Assembly (NCBI RefSeq): GCF_019139815.1
Contig: NZ_CP077079.1
Location: forward strand, 5,401,001 to 5,465,000
DNA length: 64,000 nt
Direction of reading: 5' to 3'
Source of the DNA: Pseudomonas asgharzadehiana
GTDB taxonomy: Bacteria > Pseudomonadota > Gammaproteobacteria > Pseudomonadales > Pseudomonadaceae
A program made the position numbers and the translations under genes. The number at the start of each line of letters is the position of its first letter. Positions within the stretch are counted from its first letter, which is position 1. This document shows, piece by piece, positions 32,995 to 45,543 of this stretch. Below the pieces are notes generated by a model. The model worked only from the letters and a program-made list of their open reading frames with translations. It made no database searches and was not told the origin of the DNA.

Positions 32995-34328
32995 ACGATG
33001 CCTTGGGCCAGCATTGCATCGGCCACTTTCACGAAGCCTGCGATGTTGGCGCCCTTCACATAATTGATCCGGCCGTTTTCTTCGCCGTAGTGCACGCAGG
33101 CGTGGTGGATAGATTGCATGATGTTATGCAGCTTGCTGTCCACCTCCCCGGCGGTCCACAGCAAACGCATGGCGTTCTGCGACATTTCCAGGCCACTGAC
33201 GGCCACACCACCGGCATTGGACGCCTTGCCCGGTGCGAACAGAATGCCCGCCTCGATAAAGATATCCACAGCCTCAAGCGTGGTCGGCATGTTGGCGCCT
33301 TCGGCCACGCAGATGCAGCCGTTGCGCAACAGCGTGCGGGCGGCGTCGGCGTCCAGCTCGTTCTGGGTAGCGCACGGCAGTGCGATATCGCACGCCAACT
33401 CCCAAGGCGTTTGGCCTTTGCGAAATTCCAGGCCGAAACGCTCGGCCAGTTCGCTGATGCGGCCGCGCTGTACGTTTTTCAGTGCCAGCAGGGCCGACCA
33501 TTGCTCTTCGGTCAAACCACTTTCGGCGTACAGCGTCCCTTCGGAGTCAGACAGTGAAACCACTTTGCCGCCCAGGTCCATGACCTTGCGTGCGGCATAC
33601 TGCGCCACGTTGCCGGAGCCGGACACCGCCACGCGCTTGCCTTCAACGCGCTGGCCGTTGCGCTTGAGCATCTCTTCGGCGAAGTACACGCAGCCAAACC
33701 CGGTGGCCTCCGGACGGATCAGGCTGCCGCCGTAGGTCATGCCTTTGCCGGTGAGCACAGACGTGAACTGGTTGCTCAAGCGCTTGTACTGGCCGAACAG
33801 AAAGCCGATTTCGCGAGCGCCAACGCCGATATCACCGGCGGGTACGTCCACGTCTGCGCCGATATGGCGGTACAACTCGCTCATGAACGCCTGGCAGAAG
33901 CGCATGACTTCGGCATCGCTTTTACTTTTTGGATCAAAGTCCGAGCCGCCTTTGCCGCCGCCCATGGGCAGCGAGGTCAGGGAATTTTTGAAGGTCTGCT
34001 CGAACGCGAGGAATTTCAGCACCCCCAGGTTTACCGACGGGTGGAAACGCAGGCCGCCCTTGTACGGGCCAATGGCGCTGTTCATCTGGATCCGGAAACC
34101 GCGATTGACCTGGACCTTGCCGTGGTCATCCACCCATGACACTCGGAAGGTGATTGCGCGTTCCGGCTCGCAGATGCGTTCCAGAATGCCCGAGGTCAGG
34201 TAATGCGGATTGGCTTCGAGAAACGGCCACAGGCTGCGTAGGACTTCTTCAACAGCCTGGTGGAATTCCGGCTGGTCTGGGTCGCGTTTCTTGAGGCGGG
34301 CGAGGAAGGATTCGACGGATTCGGTCAT
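32991..34328 (-). CDS. gdhA: NADP-specific glutamate dehydrogenase
   Basis: This 445-residue enzyme interconverts 2-oxoglutarate plus ammonia and glutamate using NADP(H), a link between carbon and nitrogen metabolism. The signature PMGGGKGGSDFDPKSKS (about residues 122-138) carries the catalytic Lys, and the dinucleotide-binding fold shows GSGNVAQYAARKV (about 237). The length equals that of the hexameric bacterial NADP type. ATG 34,328 (MTESVESFLARL) is chosen by family N-terminus. Confidence 0.95.
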   Translation of the reverse strand: MTESVESFLARLKKRDPDQPEFHQAVEEVLRSLWPFLEANPHYLTSGILERICEPERAITFRVSWVDDHGKVQVNRGFRIQMNSAIGPYKGGLRFHPSVNLGVLKFLAFEQTFKNSLTSLPMGGGKGGSDFDPKSKSDAEVMRFCQAFMSELYRHIGADVDVPAGDIGVGAREIGFLFGQYKRLSNQFTSVLTGKGMTYGGSLIRPEATGFGCVYFAEEMLKRNGQRVEGKRVAVSGSGNVAQYAARKVMDLGGKVVSLSDSEGTLYAESGLTEEQWSALLALKNVQRGRISELAERFGLEFRKGQTPWELACDIALPCATQNELDADAARTLLRNGCICVAEGANMPTTLEAVDIFIEAGILFAPGKASNAGGVAVSGLEMSQNAMRLLWTAGEVDSKLHNIMQSIHHACVHYGEENGRINYVKGANIAGFVKVADAMLAQGIV

Positions 34329-34633
34329 GAACAGTCTCGGCAAATTGATTGTTTTTAAGTGAGATTGGGCCGGACTTTATCAATTCATGTCGCACCGCGA
34401 CAGGGCAAAATGTCGCTTTTGTGAATTTAAATGGTGCATTGGATATAACTGTATCCAGTTTTTTGGCGGTTTATGCACTTAAAAGAGGATTTAAAATCTG
34501 AGGGATGCACCAACAGGTAGATCGCTATCGGGGGCAAGCCCCCTCCCGCATTCGACTGCATTTCAAGGTTGGAACGCGATCAAATGTGGGGCTTGCTCGC
34601 GAATGAATTGAACGCGGTATTCCTGAAAACACC
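34329..34633. other. Intergenic region upstream of gdhA
   Basis: These 305 nt hold the gdhA promoter (AT-rich near 34,340-34,500) and two degenerate REP-like segments. No gene is seen. Confidence 0.5.
34521..34604. repeat. Degenerate REP pair
   Basis: ATCGCTATCGGGGGCAAGCC is followed by a CCCTCCCGCATT block at the left, and AATGTGGGGCTTGCTCGCG lies near 34,583 in inverse orientation. These are diverged relatives of the REPs at 26,307 and 42,971. Confidence 0.75.
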
Positions 34634-34660
34634 CAAAAAAAACGGAGCCCGAAGGCTCCG
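34634..34660 (-). terminator. Rho-independent terminator of ettA
   Basis: Read leftward, the stem GGAGCC-TTCG-GGCTCC with an outer C:G pair is followed by a run of T. It starts about 20 nt beyond the ettA stop. Confidence 0.9.
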
Positions 34661-34680
34661 CTTGTTTCAAACCAGCCGGA

Positions 34681-36345
<1,665 letters not shown>

Positions 36346-36629
36346 GGTGAACCTAGCGTCAGTGACTGATGAATTGAGCGGGCGAAGCCCGTGCCAGACC
36401 ATGCGCCGCGCGGGCCTTTGACTATCATCAATGCCAGCGAGCGGAAAAGGCCTGAATGTTTGGGGCTGGAACGCCCCGCGTAACCGGCAAAGCTACCTGA
36501 ATGCGCTTGGTCAGTCCAGCCGAGCGGGACTGGCACTTTGCCACAACTCAAGGCATGCTAGCCGCCCTTTGGGCGTCCGGCTTATAGTGCACGTCGCGCG
36601 CCAATCCAGCCAAACCGCAGGATCACAGC
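36346..36629. other. Divergent intergenic region ettA / GGDEF-EAL gene
   Basis: These 284 nt must contain two divergent promoters. No repeat or clear operator was seen. Confidence 0.4.
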
Positions 36630-39600
36630 TTGTCCAAAGTCACGCCGCCCACTCCTCTGCGCGCCGCTCATATAGCGCCGGGAGCGCCCCTGCACGGCAC
36701 CCTCAAAGGCGCGTTGGCGACGCTCGTCCTCATGCTGCTCGCGTTATTGTTCTGGCAACTGCTGGATCAACTGCAGCAAAACCAGAAAAACCAGCAGCAA
36801 TACACCATCGACTACAGCGCCGACCTGGCGGAGCAGATCAGCCTGAATATGGCCCTGAGCGCAAAAATCGCCCTCAACCTGCTCCCGATGCTCGAACCGC
36901 CGCGCGACAACGAACAGCAACAAGCCTTGATGCACACCTTGCAGCGCTCGCTGCCGGAGCTGCGCAGTATCGCCCTGCTCGCCCCCAGCGGCGCGATCAT
37001 CAGCGACAGCGCCACCGACAGCCAGGACGGCGCCTGGCTCGAAAACTTGGTTCAACGCAGCCACGGCCAGTCCTATTACCTGAGCAACAACGACGACGGC
37101 ACCCTCATTTATCTGCTCCTGCACCAGCCCAGCGGCGGCTCGCGGGTGTACTGGGCGCTGCGCCTGGCACCCGCCTACCTGGCCAACCTGACCCGCCAGG
37201 ACAGTCAGGGCCAGCGGCCGATGTGGGCCATCGAGAACCGCCTGAACCACCGCGTAGTCAGCCGTGACAGCGGCATGCCGATGCAATGGGACGGGGCCCT
37301 GACCCCGGACGACCTGAATAAAAGCGTGCTGGTCACCCCGTTAAGCAAAAGCGACTGGCAACTGCGCGGGATGTTCGACCGTACGGCCGTGCTGGAGCAA
37401 CTGTTGCCGGCGTTTATCGGCAAGTGCCTGCTAGGCCTGGCTTTTTCGCTGATCCCGGTGATCGTGCTGCTGAACATGCGCCGCCGCCAACGCCAAGTGC
37501 ACGAAGGCCGCCGGCGCTACCAGGATATTTTCGAAGGCACCGGCGTCGCCCTCTGTGTACTTGACCTCTCGGGCCTGAACAGCTTTTTTGACAAGCCGTA
37601 CATGCAGACCCGTGAGCAACTGCGTCTGTGGTTGCAGGACCATCCCGATGGGCATAAGCAATTGCTCAAGGAATTGCGCATCACCGAGGTCAACCAGGTG
37701 GCGGTGCGCCTGCTGAACGTGTCGTCCTGCGAAGACGCCTGGGAACGGCTTATCAATGATTGCCCGGACAATGCCACGTCCATCGGCCATCAGATACTCG
37801 AAGCGGTGCGCACTCACCAGAACCAGCTGGAGCTGGAAATCCAGTGCAAGGACATCGCCGGCAACGAGCAATACCTGTGGCTGGTCATGCGCCTGCCGGA
37901 GCAGCAAGACGACTTCAATGCGGTGATCCTCAGCATCAGCGATATCACCAGCCGCAAGCTGATCGAACTGTCGCTGGTCGAGCGTGAAGGTTTCTGGTCG
38001 GACGTCGTACGCACAGTGCCCGACCACCTGTACGTACAGGATGTGATCAGCCAGCGCATGATTTTCAGCAACCACCACCTCGGGCACACCCTCGGCTACA
38101 CAAAGGCCGAACTGCAGCAAATGGGCGAGTACTTCTGGGAAATCCTGCTGCACCCCGAAGATGCCGAGCACTACCACGATTTGCGCCTGCAACAGCGCCA
38201 GGCCGGCTATAGCGCCCAACTGCAATGCCAGTTGCGCTTTCGCCATCGCAACAATCAATGGCGACGCTTCGATATTCGCGAACAGGCCCTGGCGCGGGAC
38301 ACGACCACCCAAGTCACGCGCATCATCGGCGTGGCCAAGGACATCACCGACCAGATCGAAGCCAGCGAATCCCTGCGCGACAGTGAACAGCGTTACCGCA
38401 TGCTGGCCGAAAGCATCAGCGACGTGATCTGCTCCACCGACAGCCAGTTGGCGCTCAACTACATCAGCCCGTCGGTGAATGCCGTGCTGGGGTATGACGT
38501 GGACTGGGTGTTCAAGAACGGCTGGCAGTCGATCATCGCCAACCCAAAGCAACTGGCCGGCATTTATAGCCTGGTGGAGCAAGTCAGCCGTGCGCTGGGC
38601 GATATCGAGGCGCTGAACAAGCTGCGCGATGACGTGCAGACCCAACTGTTCCTGTTCGATTGCTTGCGCGCCGACGGTCGTAAAGTACCGATCGAGTTGC
38701 GCCTGGTGCTGGTGTGGGATGAACACGGCGCCTTCGAGGGCATCCTGGGGGTAGGCCGCGACATCAGCCAGCAACGCCGGGCCGAAAAAGACCTGCGCAT
38801 GGCGGCCACGGTATTCGAGCACTCCACGTCGGCGATCCTGATCACCGACCCGGCGGGCTATATCGTGCAGGCCAACGAGGCGTTCAGCCGGGTCAGCGGC
38901 TATGAGGTGAGTGACGTACTCGACCAATTGCCGAACATGCTCACCGTTGACGAGCAACAGGAAGCGCACTTGCGCTACGTGCTCAAACAACTGCACCAGC
39001 ACAGCACCTGGGAAGGCGAAGTGTGGCTCAAGCGCCGCAATGGCGAGCACTACCCTGCCTGGGTCGGCATTACCGCCGTGTTCGACGATGAAGGCGATTT
39101 GGCCAGCTACGTGTGCTTTTTCAGTGATATCAGCGAGCGCAAGGCCAGCGAACAACGCATCCACCGCCTGGCGTATTACGACGCCCTGACCCACCTGCCC
39201 AACCGCACACTGTTCCAGGACCGCCTGCACACCGCGTTGCAGTCGGCGGAGCGGCAGAAGTCGTGGGTGGTGCTGATGTTCCTCGACCTCGACCGTTTCA
39301 AGCCGATCAACGACTCCCTGGGCCACGCCGCCGGCGACCGCATGCTCAAGGAAATGGCCACCCGCCTGCTCGGCTGCGTGGCCGAAGACGATACGGTGGC
39401 GCGCATGGGGGGTGACGAGTTTACCTTGCTGCTGCAACCGCGCCTGAGCCGCGAGATGGCGCTGAACCGTGCGATTCACGTGGCCGAGCAGATCCTCGCC
39501 AGCCTGGTAAAACCCTTCGTGCTCGAAGGCCGCGAATTCTTCGTGACCGCCAGTATCGGCATCGCCCTCAGCCCCCAGGACGGCAACGAGCTGAGCCAAC

Positions 39601-40481
39601 TGATGAAAAACGCCGACACCGCGATGTATCACGCCAAGGAGCGCGGCAAGAACAACTTCCAGTTCTACCAGGCCGACATGAACGCCAGCGCCCTGGAACG
39701 CCTGGAGCTGGAAAGCGACCTGCGCCACGCCCTGGACCAGAACGAATTCGTGCTTTATTACCAACCGCAGTTCAGCGGCGACGGCAAACGCCTCACCGGC
39801 GCCGAGGCTTTGCTGCGCTGGCGCCATCCACGGCGCGGGCTGGTGCCGCCGGGGGACTTTATCCCGGTGCTGGAAGAATTGGGCCTGGTCGTGGATGTCG
39901 GCGACTGGGTGATCAGCGAAGCCTGTCGCCAGCTCAAGACCTGGCATCAGAACAAGGTCCGCGTGCCGAAAGTGTCGGTGAACATCTCGGCGCGGCAGTT
40001 CTCCGACGGGCAACTGGGCACGCGCATCGCCACTATCCTCAAAGACACCGGCCTGCCGCCGGCGTGCCTGGAACTGGAGCTGACCGAAAGCATCCTGATG
40101 CGCGAAGTCAACGAAGCCATGCACATCCTCGACAGCCTGAAAAACCTGGGCCTGAGCATCGCGGTGGACGACTTCGGCACCGGTTATTCCTCGCTCAACT
40201 ACCTCAAGCAGTTCCCTATCGACGTCTTGAAGATCGACCGTACCTTCGTCGACGGCCTGCCGTCCGGCGAGCAGGACGCGCAGATCGCCCGCGCGATTAT
40301 CGCCATGGCCCACAGCCTGAACCTGGCGGTGATCGCCGAGGGTGTGGAAACCCATGAACAACTGGACTTCCTGCGCGAGCATGGCTGCGATGAAGTACAG
40401 GGCTACCTGTTTGGGCGACCGATGCCGGCGAATCGGTTCGAGGCGCAGTTCAGCAATGACGCGCTGTTCATGTTCGACTGA
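36630..40481 (+). CDS. Multi-PAS GGDEF-EAL c-di-GMP enzyme, 1283 aa
   Basis: This membrane protein has a TM segment at about residues 28-48, a periplasmic sensor of about 200 residues, a second TM at about 262-282, then several cytoplasmic PAS/PAC modules ([24 protein letters not shown] and FFSDISERK mark their ends), a GGDEF domain with an intact GGDEF at 927-931, and an EAL domain with EAL at 1059-1061 and the later [10 protein letters not shown] motif. Both catalytic halves look competent, so it may make or degrade c-di-GMP according to signals. The start is TTG at 36,630 with AGGA 7 nt upstream; no ATG serves before the first TM. It lies divergent to ettA. Confidence 0.93.
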   Translation: MSKVTPPTPLRAAHIAPGAPLHGTLKGALATLVLMLLALLFWQLLDQLQQNQKNQQQYTIDYSADLAEQISLNMALSAKIALNLLPMLEPPRDNEQQQALMHTLQRSLPELRSIALLAPSGAIISDSATDSQDGAWLENLVQRSHGQSYYLSNNDDGTLIYLLLHQPSGGSRVYWALRLAPAYLANLTRQDSQGQRPMWAIENRLNHRVVSRDSGMPMQWDGALTPDDLNKSVLVTPLSKSDWQLRGMFDRTAVLEQLLPAFIGKCLLGLAFSLIPVIVLLNMRRRQRQVHEGRRRYQDIFEGTGVALCVLDLSGLNSFFDKPYMQTREQLRLWLQDHPDGHKQLLKELRITEVNQVAVRLLNVSSCEDAWERLINDCPDNATSIGHQILEAVRTHQNQLELEIQCKDIAGNEQYLWLVMRLPEQQDDFNAVILSISDITSRKLIELSLVEREGFWSDVVRTVPDHLYVQDVISQRMIFSNHHLGHTLGYTKAELQQMGEYFWEILLHPEDAEHYHDLRLQQRQAGYSAQLQCQLRFRHRNNQWRRFDIREQALARDTTTQVTRIIGVAKDITDQIEASESLRDSEQRYRMLAESISDVICSTDSQLALNYISPSVNAVLGYDVDWVFKNGWQSIIANPKQLAGIYSLVEQVSRALGDIEALNKLRDDVQTQLFLFDCLRADGRKVPIELRLVLVWDEHGAFEGILGVGRDISQQRRAEKDLRMAATVFEHSTSAILITDPAGYIVQANEAFSRVSGYEVSDVLDQLPNMLTVDEQQEAHLRYVLKQLHQHSTWEGEVWLKRRNGEHYPAWVGITAVFDDEGDLASYVCFFSDISERKASEQRIHRLAYYDALTHLPNRTLFQDRLHTALQSAERQKSWVVLMFLDLDRFKPINDSLGHAAGDRMLKEMATRLLGCVAEDDTVARMGGDEFTLLLQPRLSREMALNRAIHVAEQILASLVKPFVLEGREFFVTASIGIALSPQDGNELSQLMKNADTAMYHAKERGKNNFQFYQADMNASALERLELESDLRHALDQNEFVLYYQPQFSGDGKRLTGAEALLRWRHPRRGLVPPGDFIPVLEELGLVVDVGDWVISEACRQLKTWHQNKVRVPKVSVNISARQFSDGQLGTRIATILKDTGLPPACLELELTESILMREVNEAMHILDSLKNLGLSIAVDDFGTGYSSLNYLKQFPIDVLKIDRTFVDGLPSGEQDAQIARAIIAMAHSLNLAVIAEGVETHEQLDFLREHGCDEVQGYLFGRPMPANRFEAQFSNDALFMFD

Positions 40482-40488
40482 CATGCTG

Positions 40489-40516
40489 CTGTGGTGGGGC
40501 TTGCTCCCGATGAGGC
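40489..40516 (+). repeat. Single REP half
   Basis: GTGGGGCTTGCTCCCGATGA is one REP unit without a partner, between the GGDEF-EAL stop and glyA. Confidence 0.7.
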
Positions 40517-40643
40517 CGGCACAGACACCGCCCACCCCCAGATGAGCCCCACTTGTCCGCGACATGATGTCCTTTCATATGCCATCTAAAACCCATTGGG
40601 TTAGAATGCCCTCCTTTTCTGCCCCCGATCCTTGAGGACCGCC

Positions 40644-41897
40644 ATGTTCAGCCGTGATTTGACCATTGCCAAGTACGACGCCGATCTCTTCGCCGCCATG
40701 GAGCAAGAAGCCGTGCGCCAGGAAGAGCACATCGAGCTGATCGCTTCGGAAAACTACACCAGCCCTGCGGTCATGGAGGCTCAAGGTTCGGTTCTGACCA
40801 ACAAGTACGCCGAAGGCTACCCAGGCAAGCGCTACTACGGCGGTTGCGAGTACGTCGACGTGGTTGAGCAGTTGGCCATCGACCGTGCAAAAGAGCTGTT
40901 CGGCGCCGATTATGCCAACGTCCAGCCGCACGCCGGCTCCCAAGCCAACAGCGCGGTGTACCTGGCCCTGCTGCAAGGCGGCGACACCATCCTGGGCATG
41001 AGCCTGGCCCACGGCGGTCACCTGACCCACGGCGCCAGCGTTTCATCCTCCGGCAAGCTGTACAACGCCGTTCAATACGGTATCGATGCCAACGGCCTGA
41101 TCGACTACGACGAAGTCGAGCGCCTGGCGGTCGAGCACAAGCCAAAAATGATCGTGGCCGGTTTCTCGGCCTACTCGCAGATCCTGGATTTCCCGCGCTT
41201 TCGCGCAATCGCCGACAAAGTCGGCGCCTACCTGTTCGTCGACATGGCCCACGTGGCCGGTCTGGTCGCCGCTGGCGTCTACCCGAACCCGGTGCCTTTC
41301 GCTGACGTGGTCACCACCACCACGCACAAGACCCTGCGCGGTCCACGTGGCGGCCTGATCCTGGCGCGCGCCAACGCCGAGATCGAGAAGAAGCTGAACT
41401 CCGCCGTATTCCCTGGCGCCCAGGGTGGCCCGCTGGAGCACGTGATCGCCGCTAAAGCGATCTGCTTCAAGGAAGCCCTGCAGCCTGAGTTCAAGACCTA
41501 CCAGCAACAAGTGGTGAAGAACGCCAAGGCCATGGCCGGCGTGTTTATCGAGCGCGGCTTTGATGTCGTGTCCGGCGGTACCGAGAACCACCTGTTCCTG
41601 CTGTCGCTGATCAAGCAGGACATTTCCGGTAAAGATGCGGACGCTGCCCTGGGCAAAGCCTTCATCACCGTGAACAAGAACTCCGTGCCAAACGACCCAC
41701 GCTCGCCGTTCGTCACCTCGGGCCTGCGCTTCGGCACCCCGGCCGTGACCACTCGTGGCTTCAAGGAAGCAGAGTGCAAGGAACTGGCCGGCTGGATCTG
41801 CGACATCCTGGCAGACCTGAACAACGAAGCCGTGATCGACGCGGTCCGTGAGAAGGTCAAGGCCATTTGCAAAAAGCTGCCGGTGTACGGCGCTTGA
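40644..41897 (+). CDS. glyA: Serine hydroxymethyltransferase
   Basis: This 417-residue PLP enzyme converts serine and tetrahydrofolate to glycine and methylene-THF. Features are the N-terminal [24 protein letters not shown] and the PLP-lysine motif [16 protein letters not shown] (Lys near 229). ATG 40,644 ([12 protein letters not shown]) follows TTGAGGACC. Pseudomonas genomes usually carry more than one glyA; this is a full-length, standard form. A -10-like TAGAAT near 40,602 may belong to its promoter. Confidence 0.96.
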   Translation: MFSRDLTIAKYDADLFAAMEQEAVRQEEHIELIASENYTSPAVMEAQGSVLTNKYAEGYPGKRYYGGCEYVDVVEQLAIDRAKELFGADYANVQPHAGSQANSAVYLALLQGGDTILGMSLAHGGHLTHGASVSSSGKLYNAVQYGIDANGLIDYDEVERLAVEHKPKMIVAGFSAYSQILDFPRFRAIADKVGAYLFVDMAHVAGLVAAGVYPNPVPFADVVTTTTHKTLRGPRGGLILARANAEIEKKLNSAVFPGAQGGPLEHVIAAKAICFKEALQPEFKTYQQQVVKNAKAMAGVFIERGFDVVSGGTENHLFLLSLIKQDISGKDADAALGKAFITVNKNSVPNDPRSPFVTSGLRFGTPAVTTRGFKEAECKELAGWICDILADLNNEAVIDAVREKVKAICKKLPVYGA

Positions 41898-41917
41898 TAG
41901 TAGCTGCCTGAATAAGA

Positions 41918-41946
41918 AGCCCGGCTCTTGAGCCGGGCTTTTTTAT
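41918..41946 (+). terminator. Rho-independent terminator of glyA
   Basis: The stem AAGCCCGGCTC / GAGCCGGGCTT overlaps a short TTGA loop and is followed by TTTTTTATTT. Confidence 0.92.
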
Positions 41947-41975
41947 TTATGCCCGTTTGAAATGCAATCCCCAAA

Positions 41976-42935
41976 TCAGGACTGGTAGACCTTGGCAAAG
42001 CCTTGGCGAATCTTGTCTTCCGGTAATTCATCGGCAATAAACACAATCACACTTTCCCGCGTCTCGCCTTCGGCCCATTCGGTATCCCAGTCGAAGCCAT
42101 AGAGCTTCAACACCCCCTGGAACACCATGCGCCGATCCTCCCCGGCAATGTTCAGCACGCCCTTGTAGCGCAGCAGTTGCTTGCCGTGGCCTTCCAACAA
42201 CTCGTTCATGAATTCACTGAGGCGGTCGATATCCAGCGGTTGGTTGGTGCGCAGCACCAGGCTGGAGATACGGTCGATGGACGGCGCCTTGCTCACCGGG
42301 CGCAGGCTCATGCCGGCGTTGAGGTTGAAGCCGCGCACATCGAGCAACTCGGCGAGGTCGATGTTGCCGTGGTTTACCACACGGATCGGCGCGCGACGGT
42401 TGATACGCGTCAGGCGTTCGCTGAGGGCGTCGAAGGTCGCGTCGTCTACCAGATCACGTTTGCTGACCAGCAGGCGGTCGGCGAAACCGATCTGCGCCTG
42501 GGCGATGGTTTGGGTCAGGTGATGCTCGGCGTGGGCCGCATCGACCAGGGTGATGATGCCGTCGAGGATGTAACGCTCGCGCAGGTCTTCATCGATGAAA
42601 AAGGTCTGGGCCACGGGAGCGGGGTCAGCCAGGCCGGTGCATTCGATGACCAGGCGGTCGAAGGCAATTTCACCGCTGTCCAGGCGCTCCAGCAGCAGGT
42701 AAAGGGCTTTGGTCAGGTCGGTGTGGATGGTGCAGCACACGCAACCGTTGGACAGGGTCATGACTTGCACCGGTTCTGCGCCCAACAGTTGGGTGTCGAT
42801 GCCGGCGTCGCTGAATTCGTTTTCGATCACGGCGATTTTAAGGCCGTGCTCGGCTTTGAGCAGGTGGCGCAGCAAGGTGGTCTTGCCGGCGCCGAGGAAG
42901 CCACTGAGGACGGTGACGGGGATGGGAGAGGACAA
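41976..42935 (-). CDS. CobW/YjiA-family GTPase (metal chaperone type)
   Basis: This 319-residue protein belongs to the COG0523 G3E GTPases. Walker A is GFLGAGKTT (12-20), the metal-binding CxCC motif is SNGCVCCTI (63-71), ECTGLADP lies near 115, and SKRDLVDD is the NKxD-type motif. The C-terminal CobW_C domain is present. It stands downstream of the ybdD-like and cstA genes, an order also kept in P. aeruginosa. A link to transporter metalation or metal insertion is only suggested by family. Confidence 0.9.
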   Translation of the reverse strand: MSSPIPVTVLSGFLGAGKTTLLRHLLKAEHGLKIAVIENEFSDAGIDTQLLGAEPVQVMTLSNGCVCCTIHTDLTKALYLLLERLDSGEIAFDRLVIECTGLADPAPVAQTFFIDEDLRERYILDGIITLVDAAHAEHHLTQTIAQAQIGFADRLLVSKRDLVDDATFDALSERLTRINRRAPIRVVNHGNIDLAELLDVRGFNLNAGMSLRPVSKAPSIDRISSLVLRTNQPLDIDRLSEFMNELLEGHGKQLLRYKGVLNIAGEDRRMVFQGVLKLYGFDWDTEWAEGETRESVIVFIADELPEDKIRQGFAKVYQS

Positions 42936-42970
42936 AGACAGTTCTCCTTATGACTGAAGAAACACAAAAC

Positions 42971-43063
42971 AAATGTGGGAGAGGGCCTGCTCCCGATAGC
43001 AGTGTGTCAGGCAGTTATCTGTCACTGACACACCGCTATCGGGAGCAAGCCCCCTCCCACAAT
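42971..43063. repeat. REPIN (paired inverted REP elements)
   Basis: AATGTGGGAGAGGGCCTGC at the left pairs with GCAAGCCCCCTCCCACA at the right. The inner parts (TCCCGATAGCAGTGTGTCAG and its counterpart) also pair, around a short loop. It lies between the ybdD-like and CobW genes and may differentially end or stabilise their transcript. Confidence 0.9.
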
Positions 43064-43090
43064 AGATCACCACTGGCCCGAACTATCGGG

Positions 43091-43288
43091 TCAGCAGCAC
43101 TTGGGCCCACCCTTGCCACCGTAACGGGCTTCCTGGCGTTCCCGGAAGAACGCCTTGTAGTCCATCACCGGTTTGTCCGGGTGTTTGGTTTGCATATGCT
43201 CGACGTAAGTGTCGTAGTCGGGCATGCCGACCATCAGGCGCGCGGCCTGACCGAGGTATTTACCGAGGCGACTGATGTCATTGAACAT
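43091..43288 (-). CDS. YbdD/YjiX family small protein (DUF466)
   Basis: This 65-residue protein is a YbdD family member with the pattern [25 protein letters not shown] and a C-terminal GGKGGPKCC. Members almost always follow a CstA/BtsT transporter gene, as here (15 nt downstream), and YbdD proteins are reported to be needed for transporter activity. The double Cys at the end could bind metal. Confidence 0.92.
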   Translation of the reverse strand: MFNDISRLGKYLGQAARLMVGMPDYDTYVEHMQTKHPDKPVMDYKAFFRERQEARYGGKGGPKCC

Positions 43289-43303
43289 GGCTGCAATCCT
43301 CGA

Positions 43304-45370
43304 TCAAGCGTCCGGTACGGCCTGGAACGGGGCTTCTTTATCCGTGCGTTCTTTGTTGCCCCAGGCGGCGACACCGACCTTGAGCGCATAGAACAGGATG
43401 CTGAATACCACGAACAGGAACAGCGCCGTCAGCGTTGCGTTGGTGTAGGCGTTCCAGATCACGTGCTGCATCTGGTCGATGCTCTTGGCCGGAGCCAGGA
43501 TCTGGCCGCCTGCCAGGGCATCGCTGTACTTCTTGGCCAGCGACAGGAAGCCGATCGCCGGGTTAGCGTCGAACAGCTTGATGAAGCCCGCCGTGGTGGT
43601 GCAGATCAGCAGCCAGACCGCCGGCAGCATGGTCACCCAGATGTAGCGTTGGCGCTTCATTTTGATCAGCACAACGGTCGCCAGCATCAGCGCGATACCC
43701 GCCAGCATCTGGTTGGAGATACCGAACAGCGGCCACAAGGTGTTGATGCCGCCCAGTGGGTCGATCACGCCTTGGTACAGCAGGTAGCCCCACATCGCCA
43801 CGCAACCGGCCGTTGCGATCAGGTTGGCGGTCCAGGATTCGGTGCGCTTGAGCGCCGGCACGAAGGAACCCAGCAGGTCCTGCAACATGAAGCGACCGGC
43901 ACGGGTGCCGGCGTCAACGGCGGTCAGGATGAACAGCGCTTCGAACAGGATCGCAAAGTGGTACCAGAACGCCATGGTGTTTTCACCCGGCAGCACACTG
44001 TGCAGGATCTGCGCGATACCCACGGCCAATGTCGGCGCACCGCCGGCACGTGCCAGGATGGTGGTTTCACCGATGTCATGGGCCACGGCCGACAACGCCT
44101 CAGGGGTAATTGCAAAGCCCCAGTTGCTGACGGTCTGCGCCACGGTCACCACGTCGGTCCCGACAATCGCCGCAGGGCTGTTCATGGCGAAGTACACGCC
44201 AGGCTCGATCACCGACGCGGCAACCATCGCCATGATGGCGACGAACGACTCCATCAACATGCCGCCATAACCGATATAGCGGGCATGGCTTTCACTGGCC
44301 AGCAACTTGGGCGTGGTGCCCGAGGAGATCAGCGCGTGGAAGCCCGAGACCGCGCCGCAGGCGATGGTGATGAACAGGAATGGGAACAGGCCGCCCTTCC
44401 ACACCGGGCCAGTGCCATCGATGAACTGGGTCAGCGCCGGCATTTTCAGGTCGGGCATGGTCACCAGGATGCCGATTGCCAGGGCAATGATGGTGCCGAT
44501 TTTCAGGAACGTGGAGAGGTAGTCACGCGGTGCCAGAATCAGCCAGACCGGCAGCACTGCCGCGACGAAACCGTAGCCGATCAGCATCCAGGTGATCTGG
44601 ATCCCGGTGAAGCTGAACGCCTTGGCCCAGACCGGGTCAGCGGCAATCTGCCCGCCCAGCCAGATCGAACCCAGCAGCAACGCCACGCCGATGACCGAAA
44701 TTTCACCGATGCGGCCCGGGCGGATGTAGCGCATGTAAATGCCCATGAACATCGCGATCGGGATGGTCGCCATCACCGTGAAAATGCCCCATGGGCTCTC
44801 GGCCAGGGCCTTGACCACGATCAGCGCCAGCACCGCGAGGATGATGATCATGATCAGGAAGCAGCCAAACAGCGCGATGGTGCCCGGAATGCGGCCCATC
44901 TCTTCGCGAACCATGTCCCCCAGGGAACGGCCGTTGCGACGGGTGGACAGGAACAGGATCATGAAGTCCTGCACCGCACCGGCCAGCACCACGCCGGCGA
45001 TCAGCCAGAGCGTGCCGGGCAGGTAGCCCATTTGCGCCGCCAGTACCGGGCCGACCAACGGGCCTGCGCCGGCAATCGCCGCAAAGTGGTGACCGAACAG
45101 AATGTGTTTGTTGGTCGGCACATAGTCCAGACCGTCGTTATTGATCACTGCGGGGGTGGCCCGCCGTGGGTCGAGTTGCATCACGTTATTCGCGATGAAC
45201 AGGCTGTAGTAGCGATAAGCAACCAGGTAGATGGCCACTGCGGCAACCACAATCCACAAGGCGTTGATCGCCTCGCCGCGGCGCAATGCCACTACGCCAA
45301 GGGCGCACGCTCCTACGATTGCCAGCACCAGCCAGGGTAGGTGGCGTAGCAGGCTATTATTATTTTTCAT
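43304..45370 (-). CDS. cstA: CstA-family pyruvate/peptide transporter
   Basis: This 688-residue inner-membrane protein has about 16-18 hydrophobic segments. CstA family features are VPTNKHILFGHHFAAIAGAGPLVGPVLAAQMGYLPG (about residues 84-119) and GAVQDFMILFLSTRRNGRSLGDM. In Enterobacteria relatives take up pyruvate or peptides on carbon starvation; in Pseudomonas the substrate should be treated as likely pyruvate, unproven. It is the first gene of a leftward set with the ybdD-like and CobW genes. Confidence 0.93.
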   Translation of the reverse strand: MKNNNSLLRHLPWLVLAIVGACALGVVALRRGEAINALWIVVAAVAIYLVAYRYYSLFIANNVMQLDPRRATPAVINNDGLDYVPTNKHILFGHHFAAIAGAGPLVGPVLAAQMGYLPGTLWLIAGVVLAGAVQDFMILFLSTRRNGRSLGDMVREEMGRIPGTIALFGCFLIMIIILAVLALIVVKALAESPWGIFTVMATIPIAMFMGIYMRYIRPGRIGEISVIGVALLLGSIWLGGQIAADPVWAKAFSFTGIQITWMLIGYGFVAAVLPVWLILAPRDYLSTFLKIGTIIALAIGILVTMPDLKMPALTQFIDGTGPVWKGGLFPFLFITIACGAVSGFHALISSGTTPKLLASESHARYIGYGGMLMESFVAIMAMVAASVIEPGVYFAMNSPAAIVGTDVVTVAQTVSNWGFAITPEALSAVAHDIGETTILARAGGAPTLAVGIAQILHSVLPGENTMAFWYHFAILFEALFILTAVDAGTRAGRFMLQDLLGSFVPALKRTESWTANLIATAGCVAMWGYLLYQGVIDPLGGINTLWPLFGISNQMLAGIALMLATVVLIKMKRQRYIWVTMLPAVWLLICTTTAGFIKLFDANPAIGFLSLAKKYSDALAGGQILAPAKSIDQMQHVIWNAYTNATLTALFLFVVFSILFYALKVGVAAWGNKERTDKEAPFQAVPDA

Positions 45371-45543
45371 TTTTATATTCCAGCCAGGGTGGACAGAAAG
45401 GACAGCATCCGGAGTTTAGCGCTGTTGGCTTTAAAGGCCACCCCCCTACGTTGGTCTAGAGCCTTGCAACGGCAAAAAAAGCCGAAATAAAGGCTAAGTG
45501 ATGGCGCAGGGCTACACTGCTTCTATCCATCGAGGGTTTCACC

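Noticed and set aside
37431..40565. 1044-codon open frame antisense to the GGDEF-EAL gene
   Set aside because: Its composition follows the third-codon GC bias of the plus-strand gene, it has no recognisable domains, and the opposing gene has clear catalytic motifs. Similar long antisense frames opposite the Lon-like (26,574-28,847), cstA (42,950-45,340) and ettA (34,696-36,270) genes were rejected for the same reason.
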